Shown here: piece by piece, positions 21,863-31,818 of the stretch
Layout of the letters: each line of letters opens with the position of its first letter
Numbering within the stretch: the stretch's first letter is position 1
DNA from: Cherax quadricarinatus
Taxonomy: Eukaryota > Arthropoda > Malacostraca > Decapoda > Parastacidae
NCBI RefSeq assembly: GCF_038502225.1
Contig: NW_027195518.1
Span: forward strand, 1 to 64,000
DNA length: 64,000 bases
Direction of reading: 5' to 3'
Notes under the pieces: generated by a model
Database searches by the model: none
Told to the model about the DNA's origin: nothing
Seen by the model: the letters and a program-made list of their open reading frames with translations, nothing else
Program-made: the position numbers and the translations under genes

Positions 21863-23088
21863 GGGACGGTTTGACTGGGGCGCTCGAATTCCCCCGAATT
21901 GGAAGAACGAGCCTGGTTCTGGTTAGTTTGAGAATTGAAAGAATGAGCCTGGTTCTGGTTATTTTGAAAACCACGAGATCTGTTTCCTCTACGGGTTCTG
22001 CGGTTGGAACGACCACAGAAAGACCTAGAGTACTGAAGGTTATAGAGAGCATTACACTCAGATGTGTCATGTCCATGTATTCTATGATAAGTACAGTAGG
22101 GAAGATCTGAGTACTCATCATCAGTACGACGTCTCTTAGGGTAACTATCAGGACAATTAATTGCAATATGGCCACGGAAACCACAGTTGTAACAATTCCG
22201 CCGACTATGGTTACTGAATGTACTATGAATACTACGAGGTGTATAACGACTCTGTACACTGGTTCTTGGTGATCTCTGAGATGGTTGACGACCACGATTT
22301 GTCTCTGTGGCGCAAACAAGAGGTGGTGCAGACTGAGGCATATGTGTGACATTACTTTTAATACACGGGAAAGTACCCTGGGGGCACAAGGAACGTACAT
22401 GATTTAAGGCTGTAAGTGGTTCCATCGTCACAGTTGGAGGATGAGCCTCATAAGCACACACAGAAGCAGGTGGCATTAGTTCTTTAATTGCTCCAAAAGC
22501 TGCTATTTTAGCAAGTGATTCTGTAAATGGTTTAGCCTCTTCAGGGAGAAAAGATGATGATTGGACAGCATTGATAAATGATGATAAAAGTTTGTCTAAT
22601 CTAACAGCAAATGCACTCAACGATTCATTACTCATGGGTGTAGCATTCACTAGTTCCCTAAGAACGACATATGGATCAGCTGTTTTTACTGGGACAAGGA
22701 AAGAACGAATCAGTTCCTCATATTGTGACCACTTAGTAAGATTCCTGAAGTCTCGCATATCAAGGAGATCAACAACGTGAACAGCAGCAGGAGATCGATA
22801 AAGAGCTTCTTTAGCAAGTCTGATAAGGCTTTCCTCTGAAGGAGGACCTTCACCTAGAGCACTAGCACGAGAACGAATGGCTGCAAACCATGCTTCAAGA
22901 CTATGTACATGGCCATTGAATAAAGGTAACGCATCAAGGGAATCACGAGTATAACTATAATATCTCAGTGTCTGGGTCGGTCTGTCAGTCGGTAAGGAAC
23001 TGTGAGGACTGATGACAGGACCAGCAGTAGCCTGAGAGGTCTGAGTGTCGACATTCACTAAAGTATCACTTGACGGTATGTGAGACAT
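21856..23088 (-). CDS. Outer Ty3 gag polyprotein
   Basis: About 410 codons when started at the second methionine (MSHIPSSDT, 23088). The frame is open 30 codons further up to 23178, but that part is AT-rich and hydrophobic, like leader read by chance. A capsid-like helical region is followed by a CYNCGFRGHIAINC zinc knuckle (C-x2-C-x4-H-x4-C), a second Cys/His cluster (CTYHRIHGHDTSEC) and an Arg/Asn/Gln-rich tail that would bind RNA. The gag stop overlaps the pol start as ATGGTGA (21862-21856), so pol may be made by reinitiation or a frameshift. Confidence 0.87.
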   Translation of the reverse strand: MSHIPSSDTLVNVDTQTSQATAGPVISPHSSLPTDRPTQTLRYYSYTRDSLDALPLFNGHVHSLEAWFAAIRSRASALGEGPPSEESLIRLAKEALYRSPAAVHVVDLLDMRDFRNLTKWSQYEELIRSFLVPVKTADPYVVLRELVNATPMSNESLSAFAVRLDKLLSSFINAVQSSSFLPEEAKPFTESLAKIAAFGAIKELMPPASVCAYEAHPPTVTMEPLTALNHVRSLCPQGTFPCIKSNVTHMPQSAPPLVCATETNRGRQPSQRSPRTSVQSRYTPRSIHSTFSNHSRRNCYNCGFRGHIAINCPDSYPKRRRTDDEYSDLPYCTYHRIHGHDTSECNALYNLQYSRSFCGRSNRRTRRGNRSRGFQNNQNQAHSFNSQTNQNQARSSNSGEFERPSQTVPW

Positions 23089-25221
23089 AATGGCAAAGTA
23101 ACACGAGAACAAATAAGGCAAAAATAATGAACAATAAAAATGATATAAAATTCTAGAATTGAAATAAAAGATATACAACTAATTCTGCAGAAGTAATAAT
23201 GTCTAAGATACACTGCAAGAGGAAGGAAAACTCAATTTAAAGGACTATTGACCAAGAAAAAAAATTTACATTGAAATATACAAGTAAAAATATTACTGGA
23301 GACTGAATTAAATTCAAAATGAGCTGTCTTTACTCTTGCTAATAAAGAAATTAATTAATTAAATTTTAAATCAATGTAAAAAGTATAAAATAAAATTACT
23401 AAATTGTTAACTGGGAAATTTAAGTATTTTCTAAGAATGCATAGACAAAATTAAAATATAATTCATAAAAATATCAATAAAAGAAAATAATTCACTGCAG
23501 AACAAGTGCAACAAAATAAAATGTAGAAATAATCACTGCAGTAATAAAGTGTCACTGGGAAAACTCAGGTTACATGATAAAATTAAAATATGAAGATCAA
23601 AAAAAATAAACTGATTGAACACTTTAACTCTTAATTGTAAATTAGACAAAACAATTTACTCAAACAGAGTAAGAAAAACACTTTACGTTAAAAGTAATTG
23701 AAATTGCATCAAGAGTGAATTTGTTCAAGAAATATAAAAATATGAATAAAATAAAACAAAGGAACTAAACAGGTAGGTCAACACTTACAGTGGCAGGGCA
23801 CACTTCATTATAATATATTCTTACAACAAATTCCTGCTGTGACTGATACAACAAAATCTTGCTGTGATTGATACGACAAAAATTTGCTGGCAAAAATAAT
23901 GGTACACAGTCTGCGAAAAAATTAGAGGAATGAGACACTGCTGGCATACGAAAAAAGACACACATAGAAATAAATGGATAATTTAGTATACTGGGGTGAA
24001 TATCACTGCATGAAATACAATGACAATTACTGGAGAATACAACGCTGAAAGAATACAATAAAAAAAATGAATCACTTCACACAGAGTGACTGACTGGTAC
24101 ACTACACAATAATACTTACTAGAGACAGGAGTAGCATAAAGAAAAACACAGAATAAAAATTATAAGATAAGTGAAAACACTGAAAAATATTGTAAAAATA
24201 ATGAGTTAAAGAAATACTGCGTTTACACTGAAAACACAAGGTTTAGAGTACACAAGCAATTTACTATAAATGTCTCACACACGCAAATGTCTTTAAATGC
24301 AAGAAAAATGTCTCAAGAAAATTATCACTGGAGTCTGGAGTAGTAGACGGGCGGTGAGGGGTGATGAGGAGAAGGGTGTTGTCCGGTGCGGTGAGGCTGA
24401 CGTCACCTACACTCACTGTTGTCGGAAGAATGCGCGTTCTCGGGGAACTCTCATAATTGGGTTTTATCGTTGACGCCAGCTACAATCTCTTGACCAATTA
24501 TGTGAGCCAAAACAGTACTAGGACCCGGTACAAGGGTGCAAACAGCCACAGGTAGATGAGTGGATGGCCGGAGGTGGTGGGGTGGTGTGAGTAGAGTGGT
24601 GGTGGTGGGTGTAACTCTGCTGGCGCTCACTGGCGCGCACTCCACTCTCCACCCACGAAGGTGGCTTTAATAAGCCACTATGCCACAGGAATGGTGAAAA
24701 CCACTCTTAGCATCCAACAGGGAGCACAAAGCGATATAGACAATACTTCAAAGGAACTTGGCTTACTTCTTACTGCTTGGCTTACTTCTCTCTCTCAGCT
24801 GGGTTAGAAGCTGGGTTGGCTGACTGGCTTACCCCACGAGAATGGCTGACTGGAAGACGTGTAACGATGCACAAAGCACGGAGGAGCAGTTGGATGACAG
24901 GAGACAGGCTGGATGATAGGCTGACTGGCGTTCACTTCCACAGTCTGGCTTACTGACTGGCTTAATTGCAAAATCCGGGTCAACCCCTCGGAGATTGAAG
25001 CAATTAGCACACGAACTAAGCCAGGAAGCTTGAAACGGCTGCAACAGGCTTGCAGGCTGAAGGTTGTGAGGGGAGTCAGGCGGCTGGTGGCTGGAGGTGG
25101 TGCGTGAGGGTAGTTGGTGGGTGACGGTTCACCTTTGACCCTGCCGCTACTCACACAGCCTTCTAACGTCTTGAATTACCCTTAAAAACGTAAATCCACG
25201 CTCCACACCGGTGCCACCATT
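23089..25221 (-). other. Long 5' leader of outer Ty3 element
   Basis: 2.1 kb between the 5' LTR and gag. 23.1-24.3 kb is strongly A/T-rich (on the plus strand mostly A). 24.34-25.2 kb is mixed, with Gly/Pro-type simple runs. ORFs here have no recognisable domain and I take them as chance. Such a long leader is unusual for Ty3 elements. Confidence 0.7.
25203..25219 (-). promoter_or_regulatory. Candidate primer-binding site of outer Ty3 element
   Basis: The minus strand reads TGGTGGCACCGGTGTGG starting two bases after the 5' LTR. It begins with TGG, as sites complementary to a tRNA CCA end do. I cannot name the tRNA. Confidence 0.5.
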
Positions 25222-25494
25222 TATCATGTGGGAGTTCGACACGTGGATTAGGTAAGAAATACTCACGTAGGCTGTTATTATGTATAATTGCAGATATGTG
25301 GAGAGAGCCCTTGCCACCGTACCTATCTCCTTGCTCACACTCGTAACACTGACTGACCGGCCGCCGGCGTACCAGAGGGTCTTTTGAATAATGCCAGTTC
25401 AGCGCAATATGAATAGACAGTGACTCAGGCAGAGACGGTTGGTCGTTGAGTCAACGGTACACTGGTTACTGGTAACTGGTTACTACTACTGAGA
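25222..25494 (-). repeat. 5' LTR of outer Ty3 element
   Basis: 273 bp, a partner of 12574-12846. The right edge runs straight into the 19-bp satellite (gaga then cggtcagggg). Confidence 0.9.
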
Positions 25495-27170
25495 CGGTCA
25501 GGGGTCATGAAGACGGTCAGGGGTCATGAAGACGGTCAGTGGTCATAAAGACGGTCAGGGGTCATGAAGACGGTCAGGGGTCATGAAGACAGTCAGGGGT
25601 CATGAAGACGGTCATGGGTCATGAAGACGGTCAGGGGTCATGAAGACGGTCAGGGGTCATGAAGACGGTCAGGGGTCATGAAGACGGTCAGGGGTCATGA
25701 AGACGGTCAGGGGTCATGAAGACGGTCAGGGGTCATGAAGACGGTCATGGGACATGAAGACGGTCAGGGGTCATGAAGACATTCAGGGGTCATGAAGACG
25801 GTCAGGGGTCATGAAGACGCTCAGGGGTCATGAAGACGGTCATGGGTCATGAAGACGGTCAGGGGTCTTGAAGACGGTCATGGGTCATGAAGACGGTCAG
25901 GGGTCTTGAAGACGGTCATGGGTCATGAAGACGGTCAGGGGCCATGAAGACGGTCAGGGGCCATGAAGACGGTCAGGGGCCATGAAGACGGTCATGGGTC
26001 ATGAAGACGGTCAGGGGTCATGAAGTCGGTCATGGGTCATGAAGACGGTCATGGGTCATGAAGACGGTCATGGGTCATGAAGACGGTCATGGGTCATGAA
26101 GACGGTCATGGGTCATGAAGACGGTCAGGGGTCATGAAGACGGTCAGGGGTCATGAAGACGGTCAGGGGTCATGAAGACGGTCAGGGGTCATGAAGACGG
26201 TCATGGGACATGAAGACGGTCAGGGGTCATGAAGACATTCAGGGGTCATGAAGACGGTCAGGGGTCATGAAGACGCTCAGGGGTCATGAAGACGGTAATG
26301 GGTCATGAAGACGGTCAGGGGTCTTGAAGACGGTCATGGGTCATGAAGACGGTCAGGGGTCTTGAAGACGGTCATGGGTCATGAAGACGGTCAGGGGCCA
26401 TGAAGATGGTCAGGGGCCATGAAGACGGTCAGGGGCCATGAAGACGGTCATGGGTCATGAAGACGGTCAGGGGTCATGAAGACGGTCATGGGTCATGAAG
26501 ACGGTCATGGGTCATGAAGACGGTCATGGGTCATGAAGACGGTCATGGGTCATGAAGACGGTCATGGGTCATGAAGACGGTCAGGGGCCATGAAGACGGT
26601 CATGGGTCATGAAGACGGTCAGGGGTCATGAAGACGGTCATGGGTCATGAAGACGGTCAGGGGTCATGAAGACGGTCATGGGTCATGAAGACGGTCAGGG
26701 GCCATGAAGACGGTCATGGGTCATGAAGACGGTCAGGGGTCATGAAGACGGTCAGGGGTCATGAAGACGGTCAGGGGTCATGAAGACGGTCAGGGGTCAT
26801 GTAGACGGTCATGGGTCATGAAGACGGTCATGGGTCATGAAGACGGTCATGGGTCATGAAGACGGTCAGGGGCTATGAAGACGGTCATGGGTCATGAAGA
26901 CGGTCAGGGGTCATGAAGACGGTCATGGGTCATGAAGACGGTCAGGGGTCATGAAGACGGTCATGGGTCATGAAGACGGTCAGGGGCCATGAAGACGGTC
27001 ATGGGTCATGAAGACGGTCAGGGGTCATGAAGACGGTCAGGGGTCATGAAGACGGTCAGGGGTCATGAAGACGGTCAGGGGTCATGAAGACGGTCAGGGG
27101 CCATGAAGACGATCAGGGGTCATGAAGACGGTCAGGGGCCATGAAGACGATGAGGGGTCATGAAGACGGT
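25495..27170. repeat. 19-bp minisatellite, right arm (about 88 copies)
   Basis: Units gaagacggtcaggggtcat with frequent variants tcatgggtcat, caggggccat, catgggacat and ttgaag. A block holding catgggac, then gaagacattc, then gacgctc recurs 456 bp later (25746 and 26202), equal to 24 units, so there is a higher-order repeat. It ends at gaagacggtc, where a LINE tail is inserted. Confidence 0.95.
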
Positions 27171-28059
27171 CTTTTTTTTATATTTTATTTAAAACATGAC
27201 ATTACAAAATATAATATATAAAACTCATTTTAGGGTATAAATTAACACAATCCTCCCTACAGCTAATATTACACACCACACTTACAACTCCGTGTGGGTA
27301 CACCCCCCCCCCCTCCCTGCTCCCTCATCCTATCACTTAACGTTTTAACCCAAACCATGTTGGAGCTACTCAACAGAATTACATGATATGAACAACACTT
27401 TTATATACACATCCCTTGAAATGGTACTGAATAATCGACTAAAGACCATGCAATTCATTGCACTGAACATATTATACAGACATATTACCCCCCCCCCCAT
27501 AGTGGTTATCCAACCACCCCACTATTTACAACCTAACATGCTAACAATGAATGTTGCCTAATCTAAGTCACACAGCAATGATCAAAACAATTTTTTATGT
27601 AATTGTCCTATTGGTTCAATTACATAATATGTGTTACACAACAATGATGATATAGAAAAGTCACAGACATACAAAATGACTACAAAGACATAGGTATAAA
27701 CTTAGTCTCAAAAATCCATCACATGTAAGCTTCTACACATTTAAACATGCAATTCCAATGTTAAAAACAATAACACAGCTTCAACTATGACATTCAAGCT
27801 CTATACAGCTTATATGGACATTACATAGTGCTATTGACAACAGTACAATACAACATAAAATATAACCATGACATAAGTAACACATAAAGACTGTGTCTAG
27901 CACGCACCTAACCACAAAAACCTATAACACCACTGTTGCCCAACTTTATTTACACTATCTGACGTACATTAAACTCTTTACTCTCAAAACAAAACTGAAA
28001 ATTGCAGCTCACCAGTGGCGAACAATAATGCACAGACATTAAAACAAACAAACATATTA
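27171..28059 (-). mobile_element. 5'-truncated LINE 3' UTR (LINE-B-like) inserted in the minisatellite
   Basis: Starts on the plus strand with tttttttatattttatttaa, nearly the same as the LINE-B end at 29440-29460. So on the minus strand it is the 3' end with an A-rich tail. The flank gaagacggtc occurs both before (27161-27170) and after it (28060-28069), where one copy would be expected, giving a 10-bp target-site duplication. No ORF over 60 codons. C-runs near 27301 and 27490 are G-runs in element sense. Confidence 0.7.
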
Positions 28060-28095
28060 GAAGACGGTCAGGGGTCTATTGGTAATTCCACCAGA
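28060..28095. repeat. Minisatellite end joined to LINE-D remnant
   Basis: gaagacggtcaggggtctat then tggtaattccacc matches LINE-D copy 1 at 10877-10908 (gaagactgccaggggtctgt then tggtaatcccc). The array is thus flanked on both sides by pieces of one LINE-D 3' end. Confidence 0.7.
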
Positions 28096-28156
28096 AAACA
28101 TTAATTAATAATAAAAAAGTAGAGATTAAATTATCAGCGCAAATACACAGTTCAGA

Positions 28157-28244
<88 letters not shown>
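28157..28244. repeat. (TA)n microsatellite, SINE tail
   Basis: About 44 TA dinucleotides, at the 3' side of the tRNA-derived SINE on the minus strand, in the position of a SINE tail. Confidence 0.9.
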
Positions 28245-28247
<3 letters not shown>

Positions 28248-28412
28248 GGGTCCCACAATTTACACCAGAGGTGGACCCTGTTATACATATATAAAATTAA
28301 AAAAATATATAACAACACTGCACTAGCCAAGGACTCGAACCCATGCTGTTTTGGTCTGCCTTATGGTGGGCGAAAACACATGACGCCCTAATCCACTGTA
28401 CCATACGATCCT
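28245..28412 (-). mobile_element. tRNA-derived SINE
   Basis: The minus strand contains TGGTACAGTGG (28393-28403), matching the Pol III A box, and GGTTCGAGTCC (28331-28341), a perfect B box, 50 bp apart. The tRNA-like head runs about 28320-28412, followed by a tRNA-unrelated body and the (TA)n tail. The spacing and a large insert rule out a working tRNA. The 300 bp to its right (28413-28711) holds nothing I recognise. Confidence 0.75.
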
Positions 28413-28722
28413 TAAGAGTAGCGCACCCAGTGGAACTGGATGTTGTACCCGCTACCCAAGGACACACGATGGTGTGGGAGACTCGAGGATAATTTCATTC
28501 TAGTCCTTGTTTGGTGTACTAGTTCAACCAGCAGTATTTTATATTATTGTGACCACCAACAATAATATACTATATCCTATGTATAATTGTTATTAATTAC
28601 ACATGAAAAAAGTATAACAAACACGTCAGTGAAGGAAGGTAACAAACTTAAGCTTCAGAATTTATGGAAATTAATTCCTTTTAAAAATACCTACATTAAG
28701 ACTACAAATATTAACAGATTTA

Positions 28723-29015
28723 GTTAGTTAGTTAAAGATTAGCCGGTATTCTCCCGTCCCGGGCCTTTTCCAAGTGGTGGCCCGGCCTTGGCTCCCTCTT
28801 TAGGGAGTGTCTGAGATTATGTCTCCCATGGGAGGAGGCACAAGTACCTCCTCATCTTTGGGACCAACTGTCCCCAGGCCTAGCCACAAGCTAGGCCTCT
28901 CTGGTCTGCCATCCCCGCCCCCAGGGGGCAAATGGGAATGACAGTCTTATGAGCTAAAGGCTCGGGCTCAGGCACCTACCCTACCCTAGAAGGGTTAGGC
29001 ATGGTATCGATGATC
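28723..29015 (-). mobile_element. SINE-V copy with 11-bp target duplication
   Basis: A full-length 293-bp copy. taacagattta flanks it on both sides (28712-28722 and 29016-29026). On the minus strand it starts atcgataccatgcctaaccc and ends with gggagaataccggctaatct plus a (TTAA)-like tail. No clear Pol III boxes were found. Confidence 0.9.
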
Positions 29016-29026
29016 TAACAGATTTA

Positions 29027-29418
29027 CGGTTGAACGAAATAAGTTTAACTTTTTTACGGCAATTATAACACAAACAAATATATTATATAAAGTACTTATA
29101 AATTTCAAAAAATTTGTGCAACTGTTAGAAAGTTTATTTTTATTAATATCATTATATTTTATTTTAAAAGGAAAAATATTATAGTTAATGTAGTTTGAAG
29201 ATAATTGATAATTTAAAAATTATTTCTCTCATTTTTGTAAGTTTTCTATTAGTTTAAACACAGACTAAACTAATGTAACAAGTAAGTTACTTTATTTACA
29301 AACTTATAAATACAATTACGCAATTTATTTTTATATTTTATTTAAAATAATACAATACATTAAATAAATAAAAGAAGACAGTATCAGTTCTTCCACATAA
29401 TTATAATTTTCATTGTGG
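29027..29418. other. AT-rich spacer without recognisable content
   Basis: About 390 bp of A/T-rich sequence between a SINE-V copy and the LINE-B insertion. I see no ORF, repeat unit or RNA gene. It may be unique host sequence. Its end (aaatacacact, 29419-29429) is the LINE-B target site. Confidence 0.5.
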
Positions 29419-29483
29419 AAATACACACTTATTATTATTTTTTTTTATATTTTATTTAAAACGTCATATAACAACATATTAAA

Positions 29484-29776
29484 CATCGACACCATGCCTC
29501 ACCCTTCTAGGGTAGGGTAGGTGCCTGAGCCCGAGCATTTAGCTCATAAGACTGTCATTCCCATTTGCCCCCTTGTGGCGGGGATGGCAGACCAGAGAGG
29601 CCTAGCTTGTGGCTAGGCCTGGGGACAGTTGGTCCCAAAGATGAGGAGGTACTTGTGCCTCCTCCCATGGGAGACTTAGGTCTCAGACATTCCCTAAAGA
29701 GGGAGCCAAGGCCGGGCCACCACTTGGAAAAGGCCCGGGCCGGGAGAATACCGACTAATATTTAATAATAATAATA
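29484..29776 (+). mobile_element. SINE-V copy with 11-bp target duplication
   Basis: A full-length copy starting catcgacaccatgcc and ending gaataccgactaatattt plus (AAT)n. aacatattaaa flanks it at 29473-29483 and 29777-29787. It lies in the LINE-B 3' UTR in opposite orientation to LINE-B. Confidence 0.9.
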
Positions 29777-29787
29777 AACATATTAAA

Positions 29788-30070
29788 AACCAAAAAGTCT
29801 GGGCTTGCTACCACCTGCAGCTCATAAGACTGCCATCCCCACGAGCCCCTTTGAGGCGGGGTAGATGGCAGACCAGAGGCCTAGCTTCTCCTTACGAGCC
29901 CCGTGAGGGCGGGGAATGTGGCTAGGCCTGGGGACACTTTGTCCCAAAGATGAGGAGGTACTTGTACCTCCTCCCATGGGAGACTTAAGTCTCGAGACAC
30001 TCCCCAGATAGGGAGCCAAGGCCGGGTCACCACTACTTGGAAAAGACCCGGGCCGGGAGAATACCGGCGA

Positions 30071-30120
<50 letters not shown>

Positions 30121-30138
30121 AAAACAAAACATTAAAAG
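29788..30138 (+). mobile_element. SINE-V copy, long subtype with 47-nt poly(A)
   Basis: Starts like the 2066 copy (gggcttgctaccacctgcag) and has an extra internal block (cttctccttacgagccccgt) absent from the short subtype. It ends in A47 (30073-30119) and aaaacaaaacaaaac instead of (AAT)n. It sits directly between two short-subtype copies. The joining acattaaa looks like a damaged aacatattaaa. Confidence 0.85.
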
Positions 30139-30432
30139 ATCGACACCATGCCTAACCCTTCTAGGGTAGGGTAGGTGCCTGAACCCGAGCTTTTAGCTCA
30201 TAAGACTGTCATTCCCATTAGCCCCCTTGGGGCGGGGATGGCAGACCAAAGAGGCCTAGCTTGTGGCTAGGCCTGGGGACAGTTGGTCCCAAAGATGAGG
30301 AGGTACTTGTGCCTCCTCCCATGGGAGACTTAGGTCTCAGACATTCCCTAAAGAGGGAGCCAAGGCCGGGCCACCACTTGGAAAAGGCCCGGGCCGGGAG
30401 AATACCGGCTAATCTTTAATAATAATAATAAT
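30139..30432 (+). mobile_element. SINE-V copy, third in a row
   Basis: Short subtype, atcgacaccatgcctaaccc to (AAT)n. aacatattaaa follows at 30433-30443. It is the third of three same-strand SINE-V copies with that motif between or beside them. Confidence 0.88.
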
Positions 30433-30443
30433 AACATATTAAA

Positions 30444-31818
30444 TATATAAAAATCCATCCTTCATTAAACAGGTATACAAAACATAATACATGAACATAA
30501 TACACCTTATAAAGTACGCTGCAGCACATCTCCGATATTTACACCTAAGCCAACTAGTATTTCCCTAAACCATACATGATGAAATATCATATAAAAGCAT
30601 ACAACAATACGTATAACATTATAACAAAAATTAAAGCCTTAAACATTTTTTTTTTTATTTTAAAATTAACCCCTATACAATAAGAAGTACCTAAGCACAT
30701 ACATACGTGCCTCACTACAATCTCTTTTTAAGCATTGAAAAAAAAAAACCCATCCTAAGCCTCACACTTATACTAATTATTTATTATTATTATTATTAAA
30801 GATTCACCGGTATTCTCCCGGCCCGGGCCTTTTCCAAGTGGTGGCCCGGCCTTGGCTCCCTCTTTAGGAAGTGTCTGAGACCTAAGTCTCCCATGGGAGG
30901 TGGTACAAGTACCCCCTCATCTTTGGGACCAACTGTCCCCAGGCCTAGCCACAAGCTAGGCCTCTCTGGTCTGCCATCCCCGCCCCAAGGGAGCAAATGG
31001 GAATGACAGTCTTATGAGCTAAAGGCTCGGGCTCAGGCACCTACCCTACCCTAGAAGAGTTAGGCATGGTGTCGATACTTATACTAATATAATATTAACA
31101 AATATTACTAAATATTACTACAGCCTCTTCCATCGCCTGAGCACATTATATAAAATCTGAGACTAAACCATACTGTCCCATTACAAACTTTTAACGAGGC
31201 ATTACAAATTTATGGAAGTCATTAGCGTTCCATCTCGCAGCAACTGGATGAGCACATTATATAATGCTAAAATAAAGACAGTACACTCGCCAAAAAGCCA
31301 CAACACTCAACACAAACATAATTTAAATAACCTCTCATTGCGATACAATTATCGCACATGAAATATGCCCAATAAAGGCTATAAACGCACACTCTACATA
31401 AGCCCTAAAACTCTTCACGGTCTTAAAACTATAATCTTGACACCATTCACACTTAATACACGAAGAAGGTCATGACGACCCTGACACATCAAAACGAGAA
31501 TTCTTCATTCGGTACTACGTAATTACTTTATATCACCTTTGCTTTCTGTGCCCACTTGCATGCTACATACACGTATGCCACTCATCTACACCTTCATATA
31601 CCCACATACACCTTACTCTCACCCCTCCCCAGGAGGCGACCCCGCTGTATTCCCCTGAAATCCCCCTTCCCGTATGTAATCCCCATAACCCCCCCCCTTA
31701 CTCACTCAGCCCAAGTCGTAGATTGATGAGAAACCCTAACGTTAACATTCTATACCCTTCCGAAAAATCCTTCTCCCACCTCCTCCCATACAGTTCTCTA
31801 TTACGACACATCTTACGA
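30444..31818 (-). other. LINE-B 3' UTR (interrupted by a SINE-V copy)
   Basis: Matches the 3' UTR of LINE-B copy 2 (about 61500-62700) in several blocks: acatacatacg.gcctcactac, gatgagcacattatataa, atcgcacatgaaa.atgccc, aggaggcgaccccgctgt. No ORF of its own. The 3' extremity of the element is at 29430-29472, beyond three SINE-V copies. Confidence 0.8.
30778..31076 (-). mobile_element. SINE-V copy with 12-bp target duplication
   Basis: Full length. acttatactaat occurs at 30766-30777 and again at 31077-31088. Comparison with LINE-B copy 2 near 61620, which has the uninterrupted site, confirms the insertion point in the LINE-B 3' UTR. The tail is (AAT)n on the minus strand. Confidence 0.93.

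Larger units (their letters stand above)
12574..25494 (-). mobile_element. Outer Ty3/gypsy LTR retrotransposon (interrupted)
   Basis: Two direct 273-bp LTRs (12574-12846, 25222-25494; two differences seen) enclose minus-strand gag, protease-RT-RNase H and integrase. Order PR-RT-RH-IN makes it Ty3/gypsy. It sits in the 19-bp minisatellite: joining the left flank (ending gaagacggt) to the right flank (starting cggtcagggg) and removing one cggt rebuilds a perfect satellite, so cggt (up to 6 bp, gacggt) is the target duplication. Without the nested element it is about 8.6 kb. The LTRs lack TG...CA ends. I found no polypurine tract next to the 3' LTR, which is unusual. Confidence 0.92.

Noticed and set aside
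24804..25338. ORFs of 60-116 codons in the leader of the outer Ty3 element
   Set aside because: No domain, overlapping frames, Ser/Pro-rich chance translation close to the LTR.
12376..27170. Regular short repeats that might look like a CRISPR array
   Set aside because: Units are directly adjacent with no unique spacers, no cas genes are present, and the genome is eukaryotic.
28076..28330. Ile/Tyr-rich minus-strand ORF
   Set aside because: Reads the (TA)n run.
28320..28412. A functional tRNA gene
   Set aside because: A and B boxes are present but the distance between arms is too large and no cloverleaf with a plausible anticodon loop can be drawn. It is a SINE head.
30073..30119. Poly(A) as the end of a processed host pseudogene
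   Set aside because: The sequence before it is a SINE-V body shared with other copies, not an mRNA.
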